From Comamonadaceae bacterium (GTDB lineage: Bacteria > Pseudomonadota > Gammaproteobacteria > Burkholderiales > Burkholderiaceae_C), in the NCBI GenBank assembly GCA_027485285.1, contig JAIXRH010000072.1:1-36872 (forward strand): DNA of 36,872 nt, given 5' to 3'. This document shows positions 23,930 to 30,880 of this stretch, piece by piece. Within the stretch, counting starts at the first letter, position 1; every line of letters begins with the position of its first letter. The notes under the pieces were generated by a model. That model did no database searches. It was not told where the DNA came from and was given only the letters and a program-made list of their open reading frames with translations. The translations under genes and the position numbers were made by a program.

Positions 23930-25714
23930 ATGTATCAATACACCCCCTTCGATTCAGAGTTTGTCAAAGCCCGCGCTGCCCAGTACCGCGACCAACTGAC
24001 CCGCAACTTGGCTGGCAAATTGGGTGACGACGAATTCCGCCCTTTGCGCTTGCAAAACGGCTGGTACGTGCAGCGCTACGCCCCCATGCTGCGCGTGGCC
24101 GTGCCTTACGGCGAGCTCAACAGTGCCCAGCTGCGCGTGTTGGCCCAAATCGCCCGCGACTACGACACCCCATCGCCAGAATTGCTGGCCAAAGCCCAAA
24201 GCACACAAGACAAGATTGGGGGCATTGATGCGCCCAAACTCACCACCAACTACGGTCACTTCACCACACGCCAAAACGTGCAGTTCAACTGGATTCCGTT
24301 GGACAAAAGCGCCGATGTGATGGACCTGTTGGCCAGCGTCAACCTGCACGGCATTCAAACCAGTGGCAACTGCATTCGCAACATCACCAGCGACGAGCGT
24401 GCCGGCATTGCGGTGGACGAAGACGTCGACCCTCGCCCCTACGCCGAAGTGCTGCGCCAGTGGAGCACCTTGCACCCTGAGTTCGCTTACCTGCCCCGCA
24501 AATTCAAAATCGCCATCACGGGCGCGGCCGAAGACCGCGCGGCGATTGAGTGGCATGACATTGGTCTGCGCTTGCTGCGTGATGACGAAGGCCATGTAGG
24601 CTTCAAAATCTTCGTGGGTGGTGGCATGGGCCGCACGCCCATCATTGGCACGGTGATTCGTGAATTTTTGCCTTGGAACCAAATCATCAACTACCTTGAA
24701 GCGGTCGTGCGCGTGTACAACGGCTGGGGGCGTCGCGACAACATCTACAAAGCGCGTATCAAAATTTTGGTGAAGGCCGAAGGCCAGCGTTACTTTGATG
24801 AGGTCAACGAAGAGTTTGACCGCATCTTGGAAAGCGGCGCACACCACACCATCCCGCAAGTCGAGCTTGACCGCGTGAGCGCCTGCTTTGTGCTGCCCCC
24901 CGTGGATGTGGTGTCAGACGAGGCCCAAGAATCCGCCGAGCAAGCCTTGCTAGCCCTGGCGCGTGCCGACAAAGAATTTACCCGTTGGTTGCAACAAAAC
25001 GTGACCAGCCACCAAAACCCTGGCCTGCGCGTGGTGACCCTGTCGTTCAAACGTTTGGGCCAAGCGCCAGGCGACGCCACAGCCGACCAACTGGCGATGG
25101 CCGCTGACTTGGCCGAAAAATACAGTTCAAGCGAAGTGCGGGTGAACCACGACCAAAACTTGGTGCTGCCTTGGGTGCGCATCGACCAATTGGCCGACCT
25201 CTACCAAGCTGCCAAAGCCGCAGGGTTTGCGCGCGCCAACGTGCACTTGCTGACCGACATGATTGCCTGCCCCGGCGGCGACTATTGCGCCCTGGCCAAT
25301 GCCCGCTCCTTGCCCATCGCAGCGGCGATCACCGAGCGTTACCAAGACTTGGACGAGTTGTTTGACTTGGGCGAGATCGACTTGCACATCAGCGGTTGCA
25401 TCAACTCGTGCGGCCATCACCACAGCGGCCACATCGGCATCTTGGGCGTGGACAAAGACGGCCAAGAGTGGTACCAAGTCACCCTCGGCGGCTCAGACGG
25501 CTCGTTTTTGAGCGGCCCCGCCAAACCCGGAAAAGTGGTCGGCCCCTCATTTGCTGCGAACGAAGTGGTGGACGTGGTGGAAGCCGTGTTAGACACCTAC
25601 CGCGACAAACGCGAAGGCCACGAGACCTTTGCACGCACCTTGAACCGCGTGGGCTTTGATGTGTTCAAAGCAGCGGCCAACTCGGCCCGCAACACCACCG
25701 CACGCGCCAATTAA
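23930..25714 (+). CDS. cysI: Sulfite reductase hemoprotein subunit
   Basis: 594-residue assimilatory sulfite/nitrite reductase with siroheme and [4Fe-4S], reducing sulfite to sulfide. The cluster-siroheme cysteines are C447 and C453 (ACPGGDYC) and C490 and C494 (GCINSCGHH), the CX5C...CX3C signature. The two sulfite-reductase repeats are seen: GHFTTRQNVQFNWIPL and GNCIRNITSDERAG in the first half. No CysJ flavoprotein gene is near, so electrons probably come from ferredoxin or an unlinked reductase. It heads the operon cysI-DUF934-cysH-cysD-cysN. Confidence 0.96.
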   Translation: MYQYTPFDSEFVKARAAQYRDQLTRNLAGKLGDDEFRPLRLQNGWYVQRYAPMLRVAVPYGELNSAQLRVLAQIARDYDTPSPELLAKAQSTQDKIGGIDAPKLTTNYGHFTTRQNVQFNWIPLDKSADVMDLLASVNLHGIQTSGNCIRNITSDERAGIAVDEDVDPRPYAEVLRQWSTLHPEFAYLPRKFKIAITGAAEDRAAIEWHDIGLRLLRDDEGHVGFKIFVGGGMGRTPIIGTVIREFLPWNQIINYLEAVVRVYNGWGRRDNIYKARIKILVKAEGQRYFDEVNEEFDRILESGAHHTIPQVELDRVSACFVLPPVDVVSDEAQESAEQALLALARADKEFTRWLQQNVTSHQNPGLRVVTLSFKRLGQAPGDATADQLAMAADLAEKYSSSEVRVNHDQNLVLPWVRIDQLADLYQAAKAAGFARANVHLLTDMIACPGGDYCALANARSLPIAAAITERYQDLDELFDLGEIDLHISGCINSCGHHHSGHIGILGVDKDGQEWYQVTLGGSDGSFLSGPAKPGKVVGPSFAANEVVDVVEAVLDTYRDKREGHETFARTLNRVGFDVFKAAANSARNTTARAN

Positions 25715-25747
25715 GCACAAGGCGTGAACGCCATACCGAGAATAAAA

Positions 25748-26119
25748 ATGAGCTTGCAAATCATCACCCAACACACGACCGACGGTCACAATGCACGCGC
25801 CTTGGCCAACGACGTGGACGTGCAAACCTTAGACCTCGAAGGCTTGGAGCGCATCGACTTGAACTTCCCCAAGTTCACCGACGGTCGCGCTTTCAGCCAA
25901 GCCTTTGTACTTCGCCGCCGTGGCTTCACAGGCGACATCCGCGCACATGGCGATGTGTTGATCGACCAATTGCTGCAAATGCAACGCAGCGGTTTTTCCA
26001 GCGCGGTGTTGCGCGAGGACCAAGACGCAGCCCATGGCACTCAGCTTCTGGGCCACTACAAACGTTTTTACCAAGGCGACGCGGTGCATGCCACGCCACA
26101 CTTTGCGGACTTGGCTTGA
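25748..26119 (+). CDS. DUF934 family protein, sulfate assimilation accessory
   Basis: 123-residue soluble protein of DUF934: LEGLERIDLNFPKFTDGRAFSQAFVLRRRGFTGDIRAHGDVLIDQLLQMQRSGFSSAVL is the family core. In beta- and alphaproteobacteria it is almost always placed between cysI and cysH, so a role in sulfite or APS reduction is inferred; the activity is not established. An ATG at 25748 is preferred to a GTG 24 bp upstream, with GAGAATAAAA before it. 33 bp after cysI and 6 bp before cysH. Confidence 0.88.
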   Translation: MSLQIITQHTTDGHNARALANDVDVQTLDLEGLERIDLNFPKFTDGRAFSQAFVLRRRGFTGDIRAHGDVLIDQLLQMQRSGFSSAVLREDQDAAHGTQLLGHYKRFYQGDAVHATPHFADLA

Positions 26120-26125
26120 ACATTC

Positions 26126-26893
26126 ATGAACCAGTCCTCGTTTTTGTCTGCCAGCGGCGCCTCTCAAGCCACCACACGCAACGCCCGCGCCAGCGATCGC
26201 TTCGCCGCCAAACTGGCCGAAACCCAAGCCTTGCTGCAACGGGCAGCGGCCGAGTTTTCGCCCGTCACGCAAGCCTCTAGCCTTGGCGCTGAAGATGTGG
26301 TCATCACCCACCTGATCAACAGCTTGAAGCTTGACATCCCTGTGTTCGTGCTCGACACGGGTGCACTGCACACCGAGACTTTGGCTTTGTTGGAGCGCAC
26401 AGAAGCCACCTCACGCGCACCGATCAACGTCTATCGCCCTGTGCATGAATCGGTCATCGCGTTTGTGCGCAACCAAGGCCAAGACGCGATGTACAAAAGC
26501 ATTGACCAGCGCAAAGCCTGCTGCGGCATTCGCAAGATGGAGCCGCTTGCACGCGCTCTCAAAGGCCAACGCGCTTGGATCACGGGTTTGCGCCAAGAGC
26601 AATCCACCGCTCGGGCAGACGTTCCTTTGCAAGACGACACCGAAGTGGCTGCTAAGAATTTAAGCAAGTTCAACCCTTTGGCCCAATGGACTTGGGGGGA
26701 TGTGTGGCACTACATCGCCACACACAACGTGGACTACAACCCACTGCACGACCAGTTTTTCCCGAGCGTGGGCTGTGCGCCATGCACACGCGCCATCAGC
26801 CTGGGCGAAGAGTTTCGCGCCGGTCGCTGGTGGTGGGAAAGCAGCGATCTGAAAGAGTGCGGCTTGCATGTCAAACCACACGGCGAGCGATAG
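26126..26893 (+). CDS. cysH: Adenylylsulfate (APS) reductase, assimilatory
   Basis: 255-residue member of the PAPS/APS reductase family. Besides the C-terminal active-site cysteine C245 (KECGLH), it has C132-C133 (KACCGIRK) and C217/C220 (GCAPC), the CC...CxxC ligands of the [4Fe-4S] cluster found in APS but not E. coli-type PAPS reductases. It therefore most likely reduces APS directly to sulfite. No cysC (APS kinase) is present in the operon, in agreement. The stop codon lies inside a hairpin (26883-26898). Confidence 0.95.
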   Translation: MNQSSFLSASGASQATTRNARASDRFAAKLAETQALLQRAAAEFSPVTQASSLGAEDVVITHLINSLKLDIPVFVLDTGALHTETLALLERTEATSRAPINVYRPVHESVIAFVRNQGQDAMYKSIDQRKACCGIRKMEPLARALKGQRAWITGLRQEQSTARADVPLQDDTEVAAKNLSKFNPLAQWTWGDVWHYIATHNVDYNPLHDQFFPSVGCAPCTRAISLGEEFRAGRWWWESSDLKECGLHVKPHGER

Positions 26894-26951
26894 CTCGCGA
26901 GTCGCTGCTTCAGTGCAGGTTCGTTTCGCAGAAAGCGAAGTGCACCGAAGC
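26883..26951 (+). repeat. Two stacked stem-loops at the cysH-cysD junction
   Basis: GCGAGC-GATA-GCTCGC (26883-26898) is a perfect hairpin spanning the cysH stop. It is followed by a larger structure: GCTTC-A-GTGCA (26907-26917) pairs with TGCAC-C-GAAGC (26941-26951) with one mismatch, enclosing TTTCGC-AGAAA-GCGAA. There is no U-tract, so an mRNA-processing or stabilising role, or an intergenic repeat of REP type, is likelier than termination, as cysD lies only 27 bp on. Confidence 0.6.
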
Positions 26952-26978
26952 TAAGACGAACTGATTGAAGAAAAAATT

Positions 26979-27908
26979 ATGAACGCCACAACCCAAACCG
27001 AGTTGCACCACTTAAGCAACACCCACCTCGACGCGCTGGAAGAAGAAACCATCTTCATCTTGCGCGAAGTTGCAGCCGCTTTTGAGCGCCCCACCCTGTT
27101 GTTCTCGGGCGGCAAAGATTCGTTGGTGATGCTCAAGTGCGCAGAGAAGGCCTTCGGCTCCGGCCGCATTCCCTACCCCTTGTTGATGATTGACACAGGC
27201 CACAACTTCAAAGAAGTGACCGACTTCCGCGATTCACGCGCCAAAGAACTCGGTGCTGAGCTGATTGTGCGCAGCGTGGAAGACTCGATGAAAAAAGGCA
27301 CGGTGCGTTTGGCCCATCCGGGTGAGAGCCGCAACGTGCACCAATCGGTCACCTTGCTCGAAGCCATTGAAGAATTCCGCTTTGACGCGCTGATTGGCGG
27401 CGCACGCCGTGACGAAGAAAAAGCACGCGCCAAAGAACGCATCTTCAGCCACCGCGACAGCTTTGGCCAGTGGCAGCCCAAGGCGCAACGGCCAGAGTTG
27501 TGGACTCTGTTCAACCACAAGTTGCAACCTGGCGAACACTTCCGCGTGTTCCCCATCTCCAACTGGACCGAGCTGGACGTGTGGCAATACATCGCCCGCG
27601 AAAACATCGCGCTGCCTTCCATCTACTACACACACAAACGCGAGGTGGTCGACCGCCGTGGCCTGTTGGTGCCTGTGACCGAACTCACACCACCCAAAGA
27701 CGGCGAAGAAGTGGTGGTGCGTGACGTGCGTTTTCGCACCGTGGGCGACATCACGTGCACCTGCCCTGTGGAAAGCACGGCGGCCACGCCAGAGCAAATC
27801 GTCATCGAGACCTTGGCTGCTGATGTAAGCGAACGCGGTGCCACACGCATGGACGACAAAACCTCTGAGGCTTCGATGGAGAAGCGCAAAAAAGACGGGT
27901 ATTTCTAA
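26979..27908 (+). CDS. cysD: Sulfate adenylyltransferase subunit 2
   Basis: 309-residue ATP-PP-loop subunit that makes APS from sulfate and ATP. The PP motif SGGKDS is at 43-48 (LLFSGGKDSLVML), followed by DTGHNFKEVTDFRD and VTLLEAIEEFRFDALIGGARRDEEKARAKERIFS. HKLQPGEHFRVFPISNWTELDVWQYI is typical. It works as a heterodimer with CysN, whose start overlaps its stop by one base (TAATG). Upstream is the structured spacer after cysH. Confidence 0.97.
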   Translation: MNATTQTELHHLSNTHLDALEEETIFILREVAAAFERPTLLFSGGKDSLVMLKCAEKAFGSGRIPYPLLMIDTGHNFKEVTDFRDSRAKELGAELIVRSVEDSMKKGTVRLAHPGESRNVHQSVTLLEAIEEFRFDALIGGARRDEEKARAKERIFSHRDSFGQWQPKAQRPELWTLFNHKLQPGEHFRVFPISNWTELDVWQYIARENIALPSIYYTHKREVVDRRGLLVPVTELTPPKDGEEVVVRDVRFRTVGDITCTCPVESTAATPEQIVIETLAADVSERGATRMDDKTSEASMEKRKKDGYF

Positions 27909-29170
27909 TGAACGCACTCAAATTCATCACCTGCGGCTCGGTCGACGACGGCAAGAGCACCTTGATTGGCCGCTTGTTGGTCGACACCAAAGCTGTGTTG
28001 CAAGACCACTTGGCGGGCGTGCAACGCGCGGGCGAAACCGACCTCGCTTTGTTGACCGATGGCCTGTCTGCCGAACGCGAGCAAGGCATCACGATTGATG
28101 TGGCCTATCGTTACTTCAACACCGAGGCGCGCAAGTTCATCATTGGTGACGCGCCCGGCCACGAGCAATACACCCGCAACATGGTGACCGCCGCTTCTAG
28201 CGCTGACGCGGCCGTGGTGTTGGTCGACGCCATCAAGCTGGACTGGAACAACTCCGCTTTAGAGCTGCTGCCCCAAACCCGCCGCCACGCCTTGCTGGTC
28301 AACCTGCTGCGCGTGCCCTCTGTCGTGTTTGCCATCAACAAACTCGACGCGGTGGCAGACCCTGCCTTGGCCTACAAAAATATCGAAGCAGCTTTGCGCA
28401 AGTTCGCCCAAGCAGCGGGCATTGCCATCGCGGCCATGGTGCCTGTGTCTGCCCTCAAAGGCTGGAACGTGGTGACCACCGACAACAACGACCAAGCCAA
28501 CTGGTGCGGCTACACCGGCCCGAGTCTGCTGAGCATCTTGGAAGAGTTGCCCAACACACCAGCCGAAACCGAAGTGGCCTTCAGCTTTCCCGTGCAATGG
28601 GTGGAGAAGTTCCACGATTCAGGCGTGACCACCCAAGGCCGCCGTGTGTTCTGGGGCCGTGTGGCCACGGGCTACGTGGCGCCAGGCCAAACCGTGCAAG
28701 TATTTCCAAGCGGTCAAACCGCCGTGGTGTCGCAAGTGCTGTCGGCCACACGCGAGCCACAAAACAAAGCCGCAGGCCACAGCGCTGGCATCGTGTTGGA
28801 CCGTGAGGTGGACGTGTCGCGAGGCGATTGGTTGCTAGCCGCTGAAGGTGGCCCCGAAGGCCAACGCCAACTCAACACCACCATCGCTTGGATGGACGAC
28901 GAGCCTTTGGTGGCTGGTCGTGTGTACTGGGCTTTGCACGGCCACCGCTGGGTGAAGGCCAAAGTGCAGCGCGTGGTCCACCGCTTGAATGTCAACACCT
29001 TGGCCGAGGAAGAAGCCACCGAACTCGCCCCCAACGCCATCGGTCACGTGACATTGGCCCTACAAGAGCCCTTGGTGACGCTGCCGTTCAACGAATCGCG
29101 CATCTTGGGTGCCCTGGTGTTGGTGGACACCGCCACACACAAAACCTCAGGCGCTGTGCTGGTGAACTGA
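27908..29170 (+). CDS. cysN: Sulfate adenylyltransferase subunit 1 (GTPase)
   Basis: 420-residue translation-factor-like GTPase driving APS formation. The G1 motif GSVDDGKST is at 10-18, G3 is DAPGHEQYTRNM, and G4 is NKLD. It is shorter than E. coli CysN (475), lacking N- and C-terminal extensions, and is not fused to a CysC kinase domain, again consistent with the APS route. Last gene of the cys operon, followed by the fdxA promoter. Confidence 0.96.
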   Translation: MNALKFITCGSVDDGKSTLIGRLLVDTKAVLQDHLAGVQRAGETDLALLTDGLSAEREQGITIDVAYRYFNTEARKFIIGDAPGHEQYTRNMVTAASSADAAVVLVDAIKLDWNNSALELLPQTRRHALLVNLLRVPSVVFAINKLDAVADPALAYKNIEAALRKFAQAAGIAIAAMVPVSALKGWNVVTTDNNDQANWCGYTGPSLLSILEELPNTPAETEVAFSFPVQWVEKFHDSGVTTQGRRVFWGRVATGYVAPGQTVQVFPSGQTAVVSQVLSATREPQNKAAGHSAGIVLDREVDVSRGDWLLAAEGGPEGQRQLNTTIAWMDDEPLVAGRVYWALHGHRWVKAKVQRVVHRLNVNTLAEEEATELAPNAIGHVTLALQEPLVTLPFNESRILGALVLVDTATHKTSGAVLVN

Positions 29171-29201
29171 CCCCTTCAAAGGCCCTGCACCAAACCCCGT
29201 T

Positions 29202-29243
29202 TAAAATCAAAACCATGGCGCAGCAGCAATCTGCTGTTGCGCC
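29202..29243 (+). promoter_or_regulatory. fdxA promoter -10 and a strong hairpin at the 5' end of its leader
   Basis: A -10-like TAAAAT (29202-29207) in GTTTAAAATC is followed at once by GGCGCAGCAGCA-ATC-TGCTGTTGCGCC (29217-29243), a 12-bp stem with one G-U pair. If transcription begins near 29214, this hairpin forms at the extreme 5' end of the fdxA message. It could instead be the terminator of the cys operon, but only CCTTTTA follows, a poor U-tract. Confidence 0.55.
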
Positions 29244-29270
29244 CACCTTTTACCTATCGATTGAATTGAC

Positions 29271-29597
29271 ATGACGCACGTAGTCACCGAAGCCTGTATC
29301 CAATGTAAGTACACCGACTGTGTGGACGTTTGTCCCGTCGACTGCTTCCGCGAAGGCCCCAACTTCCTCACCATCGATCCAGACGAGTGCATCGACTGCG
29401 CGGTGTGCATCCCCGAGTGCCCGGTCAACGCCATCTACGCCGAAGAAGATGTGCCAGAAGGCCAAGAGCACATGACCAAGCTCAATGCCGAGTTATCACT
29501 CATCGGCTGGCCCAGCATCACAAAACGCAAAACGCCGATGGCGGATGCGGATGCATGGAAAGACAAAACTGGCAAACTCGCCGAACTCAAGCGCTGA
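29271..29597 (+). CDS. fdxA: Seven-iron ferredoxin FdxA
   Basis: 108-residue FdxA-type ferredoxin with [3Fe-4S] and [4Fe-4S] clusters. Cysteines C9, C12, C17, C21 and C25 ([17 protein letters not shown]) and C40, C43, C46 and C50 ([11 protein letters not shown]) supply the ligands. It carries electrons in the cytoplasm. The next gene is its probable NADP reductase, 19 bp downstream, and a siroheme sulfite reductase without CysJ is encoded upstream, so it could feed CysI; that is inference. No Shine-Dalgarno is visible. Confidence 0.97.
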   Translation: MTHVVTEACIQCKYTDCVDVCPVDCFREGPNFLTIDPDECIDCAVCIPECPVNAIYAEEDVPEGQEHMTKLNAELSLIGWPSITKRKTPMADADAWKDKTGKLAELKR

Positions 29598-29616
29598 GCA
29601 CAACGCGCGCAGACCC

Positions 29617-30684
29617 ATGACCGCACATACGGTGACGGCAAAGACGATTCACACCGACGCCGTCATTGTGGGTGCAGGCCCAGTGGGTCTTTTTCAAGCT
29701 TTTCAGCTTGGGCTGCAAGACATTCGCAGCCACATCATCGACGCACTGCCCCATGTGGGCGGCCAGTGTGTGGAGCTCTATGCTGACAAACCCATTTACG
29801 ACATTCCTGGCATCCCTGTGTGCACGGGCCTCGAATTGGTGGCGCAGCTACAAAACCAAGTCAAACCTTTTACACCCAACTTTCACCTCAACCAAGAAGT
29901 GACGGAGGTTGTTCGCTCAGACGATGGACTTTTTTCTGTCCACACCTCTGCTGGCCAACACTTTGTTTGCAAGGTTTTGCACATCGCCGCAGGCGTGGGG
30001 GCGTTTCAAGCACGCAAGCTGAACATCGACGGTGCGGCAGAACTCGAAGGCACGCATGTGCATGAGCGCTTGGGCGACGCCTCTCGCTTTGCAGGCCAAG
30101 ACGTGGTGGTGATGGGCGGCGAAGAATCTGCCGTGGCTGCAGCGTTGAAGCTGACGCTCGAAACTCAAGCCCTTTCGCAAAAGCCACGCAGCGTGACGCT
30201 GATGCACCGCCGCGATGTGTTCAGCGCCGAGCCGGCCCTGCTGCAAGCCATGCGCGATGCCGTGGCCAGCGGCAAGCTGCAATTGCAAATCGGCCAGCCC
30301 ACTGCCTTGCTCTGCTCAAACCATCAACTGCACGCTGTGCAAGTGGCCACACCCGACGGCCAAACCCTAGAGCGGCCTGCCCAACACGTGGTGGCGTTAT
30401 TGGGCCTCTCGCCCAAGCTCGGCCCCATCGCCCACTGGGGCTTGGCGCTGGAGCGCAAACAACTGGTGGTCAACACCGAAACCTTTGCCACCCATGTGGC
30501 TGGCATCTTTGCCGTGGGCGACATCAACACCTACCCCGGCAAGAAAAAACTCATCTTGTGCGGCTTTCACGAAGCCACACTGGCCGCCTTTGGCGCAGCC
30601 GCCATCGTGCACCCCACACGAAAAACCTTGTTGCAATACACCACCACATCGACCGAGCTGCACCGCCTGCTCGGACTCGTTTAA
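29617..30684 (+). CDS. Ferredoxin-NADP reductase, thioredoxin-reductase-like type
   Basis: 355-residue flavoprotein from ATG 29617. The FAD motif VIVGAGPVGLF is near 17-27, followed by PHVGGQCVELYADKPIYDIPG. The NADPH motif reads GGEESA in place of the usual GGGDSA. Near the end, AVGDINTYPGKKKLILCGFHEA is diagnostic of the ThioR-type FNRs of Bacillus and Chlorobium; the redox CxxC of thioredoxin reductase is absent. It passes electrons between NADPH and FdxA, directly upstream. The promoter of the riboswitch transcript is inside its last codons. Confidence 0.92.
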   Translation: MTAHTVTAKTIHTDAVIVGAGPVGLFQAFQLGLQDIRSHIIDALPHVGGQCVELYADKPIYDIPGIPVCTGLELVAQLQNQVKPFTPNFHLNQEVTEVVRSDDGLFSVHTSAGQHFVCKVLHIAAGVGAFQARKLNIDGAAELEGTHVHERLGDASRFAGQDVVVMGGEESAVAAALKLTLETQALSQKPRSVTLMHRRDVFSAEPALLQAMRDAVASGKLQLQIGQPTALLCSNHQLHAVQVATPDGQTLERPAQHVVALLGLSPKLGPIAHWGLALERKQLVVNTETFATHVAGIFAVGDINTYPGKKKLILCGFHEATLAAFGAAAIVHPTRKTLLQYTTTSTELHRLLGLV

Positions 30685-30709
30685 AATTCAACCCGCGTTA
30701 GCAATGACG

Positions 30710-30880
30710 CATTCGCTAGGGGTGTTGAAACCGTCACCGGTTTCGACTGAGACAGTCCCTTTGAACCTGATTGAGGTAATCCTCGCGCAGGGAAGCTTGG
30801 TCTTTCAACGAAGCTCTGTCTCATAGAGCATTTACTCGTTTCAAAGTCAGCCGACCTGCCATAACGTTGAAGGAAACGTC
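30710..30880 (+). promoter_or_regulatory. TPP riboswitch (THI element) with translational expression platform
   Basis: Aptamer about 30716-30798. Conserved pieces: GGGGTG (30719-30724), a 10-bp P3 stem (30724-30733 with 30738-30747, one G-U), CTGAGA (30747-30752), CCCTTTGAACCTGAT, GAGG-TAAT-CCTC, and CGCAGGGAAG, all signature thi-box elements. Expression platform: CTTTCAACG (30802-30810) is complementary over nine pairs to CGTTGAAGG (30865-30873), which holds the Shine-Dalgarno GAAGGA, and in the alternative state its TTTCAAC pairs with GTTGAAA (30724-30730) of P3. TPP binding fixes P3 and would free the anti-Shine-Dalgarno, shutting off translation. A small stem GCTCT/AGAGC (30812-30828) lies between. 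The -10-like TTAAAAT is at 30681-30687. Confidence 0.93.

Noticed and set aside
30485-30826. A 113-codon frame running through the riboswitch
   Set aside because: It overlaps the reductase gene in another frame and the structured leader; no family resemblance.
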